A stretch of DNA of 64,000 nt, from assembly GCF_036785885.1 (NCBI RefSeq), contig NC_092323.1, forward strand, positions 6,456,501 through 6,520,500. The letters are read 5' to 3'. Of the stretch, positions 46,503 to 58,321 are shown one piece after another. Each line of letters starts with the position of its first letter. The first letter of the stretch is position 1. The notes below the pieces were generated by a model that was not told where the DNA came from, made no database searches, and saw only the letters and a list, made by a program, of their open reading frames with translations. The position numbers and the translations under genes were made by a program. Origin of the DNA: Coffea arabica (taxonomy: Eukaryota > Streptophyta > Magnoliopsida > Gentianales > Rubiaceae).

Positions 46503-48607
46503 AAAAACAAAGGAGGAACTACAAGGAAAAGTCTGGGATCGTACGCGGGCTGTGATTAAAAAAGGAGAAGGACAATTTCAAGTAGAAAGCAAAGAAGCAT
46601 CCTCCGTTATATGCTTTGAGGATGACGCCAACATGGCGAAGTTTCTGAGCAATTTTCTCTTGGAAGGGGCGGAACGGAACTGAAATGGGACTAAGGGGAT
46701 AATCAGAAAAGAACGAGACGAGAAATGAAGTAGGTAGAAAGGAGGCAGCAAATGAAGATCCGATTTCCTTGGGTATTAGTACATTACTTGGTGGCGCTGC
46801 ACTGCACCATAGCCACAAAGCTTGTTGCTTGATGCTACTACTGCTATTACTTCAGTTACAACGGTCAATATGGATTTTGAGGTGTGATTTGAACGAAACA
46901 TGCGGGATTCATCGCATTTTATTAGACTAGTTTATTGCATAAGCGTTTGCTTTTTTGTCTATCACGAGTTAAAATGTAGGCCCTTTGTTTTTTTTCTTTT
47001 TCCTTTTCATATGGATTTTTGAAACAGGTATTCAGAGGGAACTCGGCATCTGACTTAGTAAATTGTACATAATCTACTCAGTAAATATACACACAGTTAT
47101 ATATTTATTATATCTTCCTGCATCTGAATGCTTTTTAAATTAATACTAATATTTTTTAAAACCAACTCTAAGTACTCATTAATTAAATCCTTTATTTCGG
47201 TAAGAGTCAAAACCAAAGCTGACGTTAGAAGGAAAGTAACTCCCTTTATTGATTAGGCCGTGGCAGCCTATCGTTGCTTTACAGGTGATGGATTCTTTGG
47301 TGGAGGGAGGGTGGGGTCGTCAGTCGTTACGCGGACTGAAACCGTGTAGCAGTAGTTTTTACGCGGTAAGTATTCTTTGTCTATGTGCTAGCCTCTTTAT
47401 TAAAGGTGTACAAGCGACTAGAAAACTAGATGCTCATCGGGCCACAAGTCGAGAGTTCGAATTCTATATATATAGTGAATAAATTTTTTAACTAGATGCA
47501 CGTCTTCGAGTGTCTCCTCCTCTTTCGGAAGCTTGGTTACAATTGGCTGCGAGAATCTGTGAACCTGCACAGACATATTTATTAGTATTTGATCTCTTCC
47601 ACAAGGGATTCTGTATAAAGAAAAAATCTTGGAATAAAACTTTTTCGTTGTTTGGTGTCCTATTGCTGTGACTCTGGTTCAGAGGACTGATGGGCTTTTG
47701 CGCGTACAATAATTGAAGGTGAGGGAACCGGATGCTAAAGGATTTCTTTTTTTGTTTTTTCAATTAAATAAGCAATGCTGAAACACAATAATGGTTGGTG
47801 TAAAACGCAGGCTGGGCCAGCCACTAGTATTCTGATTTCGTCCAGAGTTGCCTAACTCTGCCAACCGCAACTACCAAATCAACTTGGACCGATTTACAAA
47901 CTCCAAGAACGTGACCCATGACTAATTAACAGGACAAATGTACTTTTATTATGTCTTCCTCTTTTTCTTTTTCTTTTGTTTCCCTGACTATCAATGGAAG
48001 CAATTTATCGAGCAAAAAGCAGGGGCAAATACATCCCATCCAGATAGATCATAATAAGCCTGTGCATAAATATTATTGTCTAGCATGACTTGCGATCAGA
48101 TGTCAAAGTTTTCGTTTCTCCAAAAAAAAAGACTTGCGATCAGATGAACAAAGTTCTGTCTTCTCAGGACCCAATTTGTTTTCCAACTTTTAGACTGATG
48201 TGCCTCTAAAGAAGAAGATGTTTGAGTTTAATTATCTTACCGTCGTGTAAAGCGAGATGAGTTGAGTTGGTTATTTCTTCTCCTCTAATCATTAATTTAT
48301 TGACAGCTCAGGGGAACGGGTCAACACTTGGCATAAATTCCCCTTTCCGTAAATGATCATTCCTTTATCCTGTTTTAGCTAGATAGCTTCCTTGTATTTG
48401 CATTCTCTCTTTCGTACGTCCCGATCAAGCAAATCAATTGCTGTATGGTATGAGACTGCTGATTAGGACTTTGAAGTTTGTCTTGTTTTGACTGAAGTTT
48501 AAGCTAGGAAAATGAGCGTACATATGTTGCATGAAGTCTTGACTACTACAAATATTCCTGCAAATTCTTGCTCCCATTGATTGGACCCAGAATTCATAAA
48601 CCTCGAT
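46503..48607. other. Intergenic region, nothing coding
   Basis: Upstream sequence of the ACA gene and spacer. The open frames on either strand (for example 46519-46818 and 47249-47482) do not resemble known proteins. Confidence 0.5.
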
Positions 48608-49142
48608 AGGTTGGGTATATGTATTTGATCTTCCTCTTCGGGACTTTTTAAAGGTACTTATGGAACATCAATATGCATTAAATTAAATTAATTTTTTTTA
48701 AAAAAAAAAAAGAACAAAGTACTTGTTATAACAGATGCAACAAAACAAGAGAACAAACAAGAACACTAGAACGATTTTGGGGGAATCAGATTTTATTAGG
48801 GTTTTGAAACGAATCAGAATACATTACAGAATGAATAGATGGTGTATATATATATAACCAAACAACCAAACGGGCTTAGGTCCAAAACCAAGACCCAAAA
48901 TAAAAAAAACAGACACGATAACTAATATATGCCGTAAGTTTCGGAGCGTTGCCCGCTGGACCCCAACTAGCTGACCGGGTAGCGAGACTCCCAAATAACT
49001 CAGTGAAGCGCAATATAGTCGAATCGCCATAGGTCGAAGATCTGAGTCAAGGCATCCCAATAGTACTGTTTAGCAATAATAGCATAGTACTTGGAATTCG
49101 ATAATAACTTGATTTTGTCAGCTGACGATGGAAAAATGACCT
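48608..49142. repeat. Duplicated spacer segment, copy A
   Basis: This shares with 49309-50127 the blocks GGTTGGGTA(T/C)ATGTATTTGA, AAAAAGAACAAAGTAC and AGCAATAATAGCAT, in the same order. Copy A is interrupted by a solo-LTR-like insertion (48724-49062). Confidence 0.7.
48724..49062 (-). mobile_element. Solo-LTR-like insertion (probably Copia), fossil
   Basis: A 339-bp insertion flanked by the 5-bp duplication GTACT (48719-48723 and 49063-49067). Read on the minus strand it runs from TATTGGGATGCC to TGTTATAACA, with a T-rich 3' part as in Copia LTRs. The paralogous copy B of the host segment lacks it (reads AACAAAGTACC then ATTAAGC), giving an empty-site comparison. No internal retroelement sequence is present. 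Confidence 0.65.
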
Positions 49143-49338
49143 AAGCTTTTATATAGACAGCCATATGGATTTATACCTCGTACTTGATGAACTCGAAAGA
49201 GACCTCTCATTTAAGGAACACGAAGTTTTGGGGGACCTCTACGCCATTGGATGGTCCTTTCCAATTGTTTTTCAGTTAGGTCAACGTTCAAATTTGTTAG
49301 GACTTAGGATAGGTTGGGTACATGTATTTGAACTAGGA

Positions 49339-49740
49339 ATGGCAACGGACGGGAGTCCCCCCCCCCCCCCCACACAACTGCCCGCTAGGCCCCTCGCCGG
49401 GACATTCACCCCTCACATTGCTATTGTGTTAAATATAATTAGAAATTTAGTATAGATGTATTAATAAATTTAGCTTAACTAATTAATAGGTTTTATTAGT
49501 ATGCATGTATAATTGATAATATTAATTATATTATATATACTAATATATATTATATAGTATTTTTAATTAATAATAGCATTATTATAACTTTATAATTAAT
49601 TAAATTAAATGTTATATATAATTATATTTCTTATTATTATTATTATTTTAACTGGTGGCACCCCGACTCCATCTTTAACCGAAGGGGAAATGCCCCATGT
49701 TTCGTCCCACCTCCCACACTATGAAATCCAGAGCATCTGT
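49339..49740. mobile_element. hAT-type 'TAGGAATGGCAACGG' element, copy near VDAC
   Basis: The left end TAGGAATGGCAACGGACGGG and the AT-rich core (ATTGATAATATTAATTATATTA) match the outer element at 57970-59803. The right end is GC-rich but diverged, and no clean 8-bp duplication was found, so the end coordinate is approximate. A C run (about 49358-49371) interrupts the left end. Confidence 0.55.
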
Positions 49741-49780
49741 TTCCACTGTCATCCTTAGTTTTATTTTAATATACTAATAT

Positions 49781-49875
49781 TTATTTGAGATATTTGTGCT
49801 ATCCAAACACTCACATATTTGTGCTATCCAAACACTTACCTGTGAGTGTTTGGATAGCACAAATATCTCAAATAA
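49781..49875. repeat. 35-bp perfect palindrome with a third copy of its core in the loop
   Basis: Left arm 49781-49815 and right arm 49841-49875 are perfect inverted complements, with a 25-bp loop that itself repeats ATATTTGTGCTATCCAAACACT. The core therefore occurs three times, twice direct and once inverted. Confidence 0.93.
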
Positions 49876-50007
49876 TATTTCGTTTATATCATAAACACAT
49901 TTTCCAATCCATTTTTTTATATTTTCAATTATCTTTTTATCTCACATACATCACATCACAAAAAGTGTTACAGTAATTATTCCAAATAATATTCTATTCA
50001 AACAAAC
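49847..50007. mobile_element. MITE with GTTTGGATAG ends
   Basis: The left end GTTTGGATAGCACAAATATC and right end (GATATTATTTGG-like on the other strand, closing CTATTCAAACAAAC) form inverted repeats. The interior has the ATCACATCACAAAAAGTGTTACAGTAATTATT region common in plant MITEs of this type. Its left end forms the right arm of the palindrome at 49781-49875. Confidence 0.6.
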
Positions 50008-50446
50008 CTGAAAATGTATGTTTGGAACACCAATTTGCAGTAAAAAGAACAAAGTACCATTAAGCAATAATAGCATGGTAATTGAATACGAGAATAATTT
50101 CAACTTTGTCAGGTGATAAAATGAGCCAACAATAACTTCAATAACTTCGGCAAAACAAAAAACAAAAAAAAAACTATTAAATGTAAAAACTCATGGGCTT
50201 CTCTCTGGAAAAAATTAATGGGCCCAACCCGATTCCCAGCATTATTTAAATCACAAAGAATAAAAACCACCCGATTCAGATCGACGACCCAGATCCATGG
50301 TTGCTATATTCCCCGTTTGCCACCGATTTTGGTGGTGGCCACGAAATACAGTACCCCTCATTTTTTCCCTCTCATCACAGTCCCAGTAGTTGTCGATTCT
50401 CCTGATTCTCTCTCTCGAACTTCACTCCCTCCCTCTCCAGGAAAAG

Positions 50447-53128
50447 ATGAGCAAAGGACCAGGTCTTTTCTCCGATATCGGCAAGAAGGCCAAAGGTAAA
50501 TTCTCTCTTTCCATATCGTCTCTCTCTTTGTTTTCCCCGGAATTTTTATTCGAAATTTCGTTGTAATTCCTCTCATTTTCATCATATTTTTTATGTTATT
50601 GTACTCGTTTGATTCGTAGATCTGTTGACCAAGGACTATATCTCCGATCAGAAATTGTCTGTTTCCACCTACAGCTACAGCGGAGTGGTACGACCTTCTT
50701 TCATCTCCGTCTGAATTGGACTTCCAATTTTGATCATAAGGACTAGTAACTCCGCTACTGCGGTAGTATCTTTTTCTGATTGAACGAAAATAGCTAGGGT
50801 TTTGACTGATTAGTACTCTGTAGATTTTAACGGAATTTGAGATTGAATACACTTGGTTCAACTTATTGTTCTGTAATTATTCTGCGACTAAAATTAAGAG
50901 ATTTATCATCTAAACTACATTTACTATGCCGTAGTATTAATTTTGTTCATATACTTAGCTGTTTTGATGAGGTCTGTTAATGGCTGCATTATGGTGCATT
51001 ATTGTTATGTTATTAGGATAGATTGTTTTGTCGACAAAATGAGGGGCCGTAGATTAGCTATTTTGGCTCTTTTCTCTTTTATTGGATTTGTTTAGCCCCA
51101 GTTCTCGACGATTCATGGAATTATTCATGGATAAGGTGCATGCATGTGCTGGAGCTCTAGTGCATCATTTCATGGTCGGTCTCGCAAGAGCTTTCATGAG
51201 CAAAAATGTTTTTTTGATAATCTAGTCATGATTATATCCTAGAACTTGAATACAACTGGTACCTCTTCGAAATGTAGCATCCCAAGTATGGCAAAGATCT
51301 AATCTCTTGTACATCTTTAACTATTGAATGCTAATGTTAGTATTCATATTCAACAACCTATCATGATGTTTTACATGGACGTTTTCTCATTCTAATCAGT
51401 GGCTGGATATATTCTCATTCAAATCCGTGGCATTAATGGAGACCCTATTGAAAGTGGTGGAAAATCCATCTCGAGTAAACTTGTGGATTCTAAGCAATCT
51501 GGCTAGAGTGCCTTTCAAACCTGACTTCATGTCAGTCTTCCCTTGGATGCATAAAGCATAAGTAGTTACTTTTCTGATTTATAAAATATGTTGATATATG
51601 TTCCTTCTCATCAAGTGATGTGATTAAGCCACCCAAAGAGGGGTAATGACTGTAGGGATATCTCAGAGCTTTGCTTCCTTTTTTTGGGCTGGTGATGTAT
51701 TTCCTAAGTTTAGGAAGTTCTTTCTCAGGAGGTGTCTTGCAGGAAAAGATTGAAGAGAATGGGTAACAGAAGATTTTTTCTGGGGTCAAATTTTACATCT
51801 CCTTGGATTTGTACAATTGATGTTTGTGAATGTGTACCTCTCATAATGGCTTATTTTGGAGTTATATCACTATGGTTTTTTCCTGTTAATTAATCTTCCT
51901 TTTCCCCATTGTTAATTGGATTTTGTACACTTGCTGGTTCTTCATTCTGTGTTCATTCTTTTTCAATGTTGAACGTCTTCTAGTTAGTTTTTGTTCTGTT
52001 TTTCTTGCTATCCTTGTAATCACATTGCAACTGTTTCCATTGCTTTCCTCTTATATTTTGGTTGTTAAGTCCCATGTGAAGTGATTTTAACTCAATTTAT
52101 CTACCCTCTGGTGTAGGCCCTGACGTCAACTGCAGTGAAAAAAGGAGGGCTTTCAACCGGCGATGTAGCAGCTCAGTACAAGTATAAGAATACTTTGTTT
52201 GATGTCAAAGTTGATACGGAATCGAATGTCAGTTACTTTTCCTTGTCATCTCAGAAAATGTGCTTTGCACTCCAGATGGTGTCTTTTCTTATCCTATTTT
52301 TCCTCTTCCTTTTTGTCATAGGTCTCAACCACTCTTACTGTCACAGACATTGTCCCATCGACAAAGACCATTGCTTCTCTGAAATATCCTGATTACAGCT
52401 CTGGCAAGGTACAAATGTCCTAGATTTTGATCACGTGTTCACTTCTTTTCACTTGTGGCAGCTACCATTTATAAAATTTAAATAATTTTTTTCAGGTCGA
52501 GATCCACTACTTTCACCAACATGCAACCTTAACTACTGCAGTTGGTCTGAAGCAATCCCCAGCAGTAGATCTCTCGGTCACCCTTGGTACGCCAACCTTT
52601 GCCTTGGGTGCTGAGGCAGGTTATGAGACTGCTTCTGGTACGTTAACCAAGTATACTGCTGGAATCAGTGTGACAAAACCAGAGTCTTCTGCTTCAATAA
52701 TTTTGTGAGTCCATAACCAGTATTGAGATTTGACAGCTTTTTTAACTGCCGCAACACCACAAACCAAAATGAACCCTTATATGATGGTTGGATTTGTCAC
52801 CCGAACTAATTTTTTCCTCAGGGGAGACAAAGGGGACACGATAAAGGCATCATATGTACACCATCTAGATCAATTGAAGAGGAGCGCTGCTGTTGCAGAG
52901 ATTACGAGAAGGTTCTCCACTAATGAGAACACATTTACTGTTGGAGGATCTTATGCTGTTGATGCCCTTACAATCGTGAAGATGAGGCTTAACAATCATG
53001 GGAGTCTAGGCACCCTCTTGCAGCATGAAGTCATACCAAAATCAGTCCTCACCATCTCTAGTGAATTTGACACCAAGGCCCTGGACAAAACTCCTAGGTT
53101 TGGAGTGGCCCTAGCTCTCAAGCCTTAA
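50447..53128 (+). CDS. VDAC: Voltage-dependent anion channel (mitochondrial outer-membrane porin)
   Basis: Six exons (50447-50495, 50620-50687, 52117-52227, 52322-52408, 52496-52704, 52822-53128) join in phase to 276 residues, exactly the plant VDAC length. The protein starts MSKGPGLFSDIGKKAKDLL, the N-terminal amphipathic helix that sits in the pore, followed by alternating beta strands typical of the 19-strand barrel (VSTTLTVTDIVPSTKTI, ATLTTAVGLKQSPAVDLSV, SGTLTKYTAGISVTKPE). The C-terminal strands include SVLTISSEFDTKALDKTPRFGVALALKP. A GDKGD loop follows exon 5. VDAC lets ATP, ADP and other small anions cross the outer mitochondrial membrane. All splice sites are GT-AG; intron 2 is long (1.4 kb). 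The pyrimidine-rich leader just before the ATG fits a highly expressed gene. Confidence 0.97.
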
Positions 53129-56100
53129 TAGCATTTCCGGATGCCAGCTGCAATTCTACGTTAGAACATCTCATTTTCTTATCTTCAGGTAGCGCTTGAA
53201 TCTAGCGCCAAATAATCAGTTCCACATATATTTCCTTCCTAGTTTTTATATACCATTGGTGGTTTTGCACTGATACTTGGGGTATTTTTGTGTTCTTTTC
53301 CTAGGTTTTTGATTTGTTACTCTCAATTTTTCGTCTGACCCTGGGCATTTTGAGATCTGAACAATCTTATTGGTTTTGTGGAGGAGCCCTATGGGAGTGA
53401 TGCATTTTATTTGTGCTTTAGTTTAGTTATTCCATTGCCTATAATTCTTTTGGAGGTCTCTTGCAATTTGTGGTGTATTTTTCAAGATTTTAGAAATTGC
53501 TGCAGCTTGTGGCCCTCTTACCAGATGCTGCAGGTTATGTTTATTGTTGCTGCTGAAAGAATAAGCAATTTGGCCACGTTTTTGGCAAAGTCATCAGTCT
53601 GTCAACTAGAGCGAAACAACTGTAAATATGCTTAAAAAACTGCTTTTGGTTCATTGAAATGCTGGTAACATAGTATTAATTTGGTATTATTCAAAATTCC
53701 TCTCTAGAATAGGGGTATATAGTAACGGATTTTGCTTCTTTCGTCGCTAATCAATTATGCCAATTGACCTATCAGACAATTGAGTAATCGGTACCATGAA
53801 TCTTTAGGCCCCCGACTTGAATTATTCACAGTGCAGAGGCATTTTGGGAACCGTACCAACATTTTGTGAGCTTTTTCGTACCCATTTTTTCCCCCTTAAC
53901 CAGTTTCATTGTAGTTTAGAGATGACCCAATTTTTCCCCTTACCAGTTTCATTGATGGCTAGATGCCTAGAAATGGTGTTTTATGCCACAAGGATATATT
54001 TAACCATCAATACCATGCGGTCAATCGTCAGATGAGGCAAGGAAATGCTATGGTTTGAATTCTACAATCACCATAAGATAAACTAGTAAGTGGGTATGTG
54101 TTTTCGTAAAAACCCATGCAGTATTTGTTTGCAGTTCAGGAATGGCTTTCAGAAATTTTTTTTTTCGTTCTTCTATTTTTTCCTTTTTTCGTCTTTTTTC
54201 CCTCCTTCACCAACAGGTCCATCAACCCATAAACTAACATTAACCATCACTTCTGCCGCCACTTCCGGGCACAGTTGTTGAACTTCGAGGTCGGCTGTTC
54301 CACCATCAGCTGTTTAAGTCCACCGCCACACATGATTCAAACCGAATTTTTAGTAGATTCGCGTTTATCATTTCAATGGTATAGAAGGTCGAACAAAGCC
54401 AGGAGATCTCCACAGCAATGAACGTTGAAATACCACAAGAAACAAAACAGTTTCCTCCATCTTCATGCCCGAAACAAAGTACATAAATTTAGAATCCTTA
54501 ATTTTCCACAAAGCCAGATCAAATCTATCAATTCATTTTGATACTGAACCTTGCCAGAAGCATAAAAATCGCAAATCATTCACCATCAACAGATTTTTCT
54601 GCACGTAGAGCTTGTTGCCTCTGCCTCCATTGGCACAAACAGCCGCCATTGGAGGGAGTACTTGGGAGCCAATACATGCAAAGCCATTGAAAAAAAAAAA
54701 AGATGAAAGAGCGAGGGAAGGGGGAGAGAGGGAGGGAGGAAAGTGAAAAGTTAATATCCTGAGCGGAGGAGATAGTCGACAGTCAAGGAGGGAAGAGGAG
54801 AGAAGTTGAGGAGCGGGGAGTGAGTTATCATACAAGATTCTATGATAGTTTTTTTTTCCTATTCTCTTTTACAATAAAATAAGAATAAGTGGATAAATCC
54901 ATGAAATTGACCTATCACGCCCATTGGCCGAAGACAAACTAGACATATGGGTTTGATTGAACTTGAAACCCATTGATGTACCTAAAGCCCACCTACCAAA
55001 AATCCTTTTTAAGTACTATTTGTTTGTATTTATTTACAAGACTAATGGTTCGAATAATTTCCATGTTTCCATGTAGCGCAGTAGCTGTAAGCGAGAATTT
55101 CCAGGGACCCCCCAACGAAGATACAAAAGCCACACTTAGAGAGTAACAATTACTACACTTGCAGGCATAGGAACGCAATATTCATCATGCCGATCAGAAT
55201 TACAAAGCATCAAACCTACATTATGCTCCAGTTCGCACACAAATGCCGCATTTTAAGTTAAAAAAATTAATCACTTGTGCATGAGAATGTTATACTTGTC
55301 ACCCTTGTCTGAACCTTAAAAATCAAATCAGCATCACACTCAAGTTTTTGCACACCGTTTCCAGGAACAAACTTGCAAAAGCAAGTCACCATGTCCTCAA
55401 ATTTAAAAGTAAATTCGTTTAGCATTAAACAGCTAGAAGATTCACTACATAATTACGCATCTGGTAAGTCGGCATCAGATTCTTTTGCCTTCTATTGCTT
55501 GCATCAATTAGCAGCACATACTAGACTATAATGTAAATGAATACAGCTGGATGTAATACAATTAAACGAGCAACTCGACGAAGCCAAGCAACCTAAACAA
55601 GCGAAATTTTCAAATATCAAAGTTTTCTTGAAATATTCTAAATCGAGAGGCACCCCCATCCTATAATTCTTAACTAGTCTACGTTACCAAGACAATGCTG
55701 CCTCAACTTTTTACAAACAATAAGGATTCTCGAAGGCCACTCCTTACATGAATATAAGCATCACAAGGGAAATAGCAATTCAAACCTAACCATATTTGCT
55801 TTTACAACAATCCCAACTTCCAACTAAGGAAAAAAGTCAAACATCCAACTCAACAGGACAGCTAATAATTTCGTATCAAAGACAAAGCTTATAGCAAACC
55901 AAACTTCAAAATCATAGCAACTTTTTCCATCTCTATTTTCCTAGCTACACATTCTGCAAATTTCTCACATTTTATTCTATTACAAATAAGATAAAGTGAA
56001 ATTTTTATTGTAACCATTTCATCTCGGATATAACTCCATACATAACCCGGAATAAACCATAACCATGGCCAAACACGCACCAACCAGCACAAATCAACAG

Positions 56101-56352
56101 CTAGAAAGCTAATTTAAAACGACAAATCCAAACTAGCAAACATTCAAATGAACTAAAATTAAAGGATCCAACTATCAGCATTTGATTAAAGCAAAAATGA
56201 TATAATAAGCCCAGCAACAAAATTCCATGCCTTAAAATCCCTAATCACCAAAAGAGTACGCACTTATCATAACATCTCTTCCTCTTACTCTCCCAATATC
56301 TAAAACGTAACAGCAAAACAAAATGTACCAAAACGACAACATATGATCAAAT
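53129..56352. other. VDAC 3' region and spacer
   Basis: No gene is supported in 3.2 kb. Open frames such as 53378-53635 (+) and 54533-54835 (-) do not resemble known families. The part adjoining 56352 should hold the RPL26 3' untranslated region. Confidence 0.5.
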
Positions 56353-56793
56353 TTAATCAACACTCTGCATAATATCCTCAGCAGTGAACTTAGTACCCTT
56401 ATCCTTATCAGCGGCAGCCCGACCCTTAGCCTTACGCTCAAGGAGAGACTTGCGGTCCTTGTCGAGGCGGAGCTTAGTGATGACGACGTTGGATGGATGG
56501 ATGCCGACGTTAACGGTGGAGCCGTTCACTTTCTCACGAGTGATGCGTTCGATGTGGATCACCCATTTCTTGCGGTAGACTTGGACGACTTTACCTTCGC
56601 GGCCTCTGTAGGTTCCACGCACCACCTGAACCTCGTCGTCTTTGCGAACCGGCATGGACCGGACGTTGTACTTGGTCCTCAGGTCAGTTGACAGCGCTGC
56701 GCTCATCAACACCCGGCGCACGCTGGATGGAGCAGTGAAATGGGCCTTCCGGCTCTTGCGGCGGGAGGACGAGACTCTAGGGTTGTACTTCAT
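56353..56793 (-). CDS. RPL26: 60S ribosomal protein L26 (uL24)
   Basis: A single exon on the minus strand encodes 146 residues, the full length of plant L26, from [19 protein letters not shown] to EDIMQSVD. The KOW motif is clear ([20 protein letters not shown], about residues 49-68), followed by [20 protein letters not shown] and the [14 protein letters not shown] segment. uL24 is an early-binding protein of the large cytosolic ribosomal subunit near the peptide exit tunnel. The basic C-terminal tail is normal. No intron is present in the coding region. Codon use is more GC-rich than the surroundings, as expected for a highly expressed gene. Confidence 0.98.
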   Translation of the reverse strand: MKYNPRVSSSRRKSRKAHFTAPSSVRRVLMSAALSTDLRTKYNVRSMPVRKDDEVQVVRGTYRGREGKVVQVYRKKWVIHIERITREKVNGSTVNVGIHPSNVVITKLRLDKDRKSLLERKAKGRAAADKDKGTKFTAEDIMQSVD

Positions 56794-56881
56794 TTTCTAC
56801 TTCTTCGCCGCCGACGAATGATTTCGCTTCCCTAATCTGCTCCGAGATGCTGTGTTGAGTGCGGCAACTAGAGGATGCTTA

Positions 56882-56905
56882 GCTAGGGTTTTTGGAATAT
56901 ATAGT
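56882..56905 (-). promoter_or_regulatory. RPL26 core promoter: TATA box and telo-box
   Basis: On the minus strand CTATATATTCC (a TATA box, around 56896-56904) is followed by AAAAACCCTAGC, which contains the telo-box AAACCCTA found just downstream of the start site in many plant ribosomal protein genes. The ATG follows about 90 bp later. Confidence 0.7.
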
Positions 56906-56931
56906 GGATCTAAAGAGGAAATTGGCAATTT

Positions 56932-57719
56932 GGTCCCTCACGTTTTCGAGATTTCGAGAAAAAAAAAAAAACTTTTTTAATCCCTGATGTTTAAAATCAA
57001 TCAAAATAGTCCTCGGATATAAAAGTTTTGTCCATTTGGTCCCAAAACTCATTTTTGCTCAATTTTTCAATCAAAAAATGCATGGCCACCTTATCTGTTC
57101 CTAATTACTGAGGCAAAATGGAAATAAAATTTTTTTTCTTGGAAAAAAAAGACAAATGATCACACCTCCCCCCTCCCCAATTTTCAGACACTAAAAGCCT
57201 ATTTCTAATTTTAAGTGACAAACCCTTATTTTCAATAACAAAATTTCAGCAAATGCACATTCACAAAAATGTAATGAAGAAAAAGGCATAGGGATCAAAC
57301 TGAAAAAAAGTAAAACAATCGAGAAGCACCAATGAATTGCCACATACGATAAAATTTTGTCTAAATAGTGTAATATCATGATTTATTGCATATATTATGT
57401 AATATATAAGGCTATATGTGTTATTCATGAATTTGCAAAAAGTTTTGTTGTTGGGAGTTGGGGTTTGGTGTTTGAAAATTTATAAGTAGGATTTGGTGGT
57501 TGAAAATTAAGGGACATAGGAAATCTTGTTTTTGTGAAAGGAAATGAATTTTGTTTTATTTTGTCTTTGAAATATGGGTACGTGAGGTAGACATGAGTTT
57601 TTGGTTGAAAAACTTAGCAAAAATGAACTTTGGATCAAATGTGTGATTATATCTGAGGGACTATTTTTGTTAATTTTAAATGAGAGGGACTCAAAATATT
57701 TATGAAAATCTGAGGGGCC
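56932..57719. mobile_element. Long-TIR MITE immediately upstream of RPL26
   Basis: The 788-bp element has matching inverted ends (GGTCCCTCACG left; CTGAGGGGCC right) and further mirrored blocks: AAAATAGTCCTCGGATATAA against TTATATCTGAGGGACTATTT, and AACTCATTTTTGCTCAATTT against AACTTAGCAAAAATGAACTT. AATTT borders it on both sides (56927-56931 and 57720-57724), a probable target duplication. Its left border is only about 25 bp above the RPL26 TATA box. Confidence 0.7.
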
Positions 57720-57789
57720 AATTTAATAGATTTTCCTAAATGTAGGGGCCACTATAGGTGTCATTTGTGAGGTATAGTAAGACTTGGAT

Positions 57790-57845
57790 CCTTAGGGTTT
57801 GGTCGCGTTTGGGCTGGGCATTGGAAAGAGTTAATGGGCCTAAAG
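57790..57845 (-). promoter_or_regulatory. Telo-box and site II-like motifs, probably the displaced distal RPL26 promoter
   Basis: On the plus strand the stretch holds TTAGGGTTTGG (a telo-box on the minus strand), GGGCTGGGCATT and AATGGGCCTAAAG (site II type, TGGGCY). The telo-box plus site II combination marks plant ribosomal protein promoters. Here it lies about 1 kb upstream of the RPL26 ATG, on the far side of the 788-bp MITE. Confidence 0.5.
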
Positions 57846-58321
57846 CAAACTCGTGCTTGTATGGAGGCCTAAAGTAGCTCGAAGTCCGTGTAGGTGATCC
57901 AATTAATAACAGATTGAATATGGGCAGGGCGACTTGCCGAAAGTGACCATAGCTCTGCCCGATTAACATTAGAAATGGCGACGGATCGGGAGTGGATGGG
58001 GAACGTTGCCCAAACATTTCTCCCGCAACCGCCCCGATTACCCATTCCCCCCGCCCCAGCTCACACGTCCTGCAAGTGTACAAAAAAATAAATGTATAAT
58101 TAATAATTTAGTATAAATGTATTATTATAATTAATTAATAATTTATATTAGTATAAATATATGATTATTAGTATAATTAATAATATTAATTATATTACAT
58201 ATACATAATCTAATACTTATAACAAATAATTTCTATTAGGTGGGTGATGGTGCGGGGTTATAGTTGCCTGTCCTCCTGCCCCATTTTTTAGCAGGGGAGA
58301 AGATGACCCCCACCTCATCCC

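Larger units (their letters stand above)
49309..50127. repeat. Duplicated spacer segment, copy B, invaded by MITEs
   Basis: The counterpart of 48608-49142, about 700 bp downstream in the same orientation. Between its GTATTTGAAC and GGAACACC blocks lie two MITE-type insertions (about 49339-49740 and 49847-50007). Confidence 0.65.

Noticed and set aside
47385-47485. Possible SINE or tRNA remnant with a GAGTTCGAATTC B-box-like motif
   Set aside because: No A box at proper spacing, no A-tail and no target duplication could be found.
54533-54835. 100-codon minus-strand open frame near 54.7 kb
   Set aside because: Pro/Ser/Phe-rich from CT-biased sequence, no domain and no homologue recognised.
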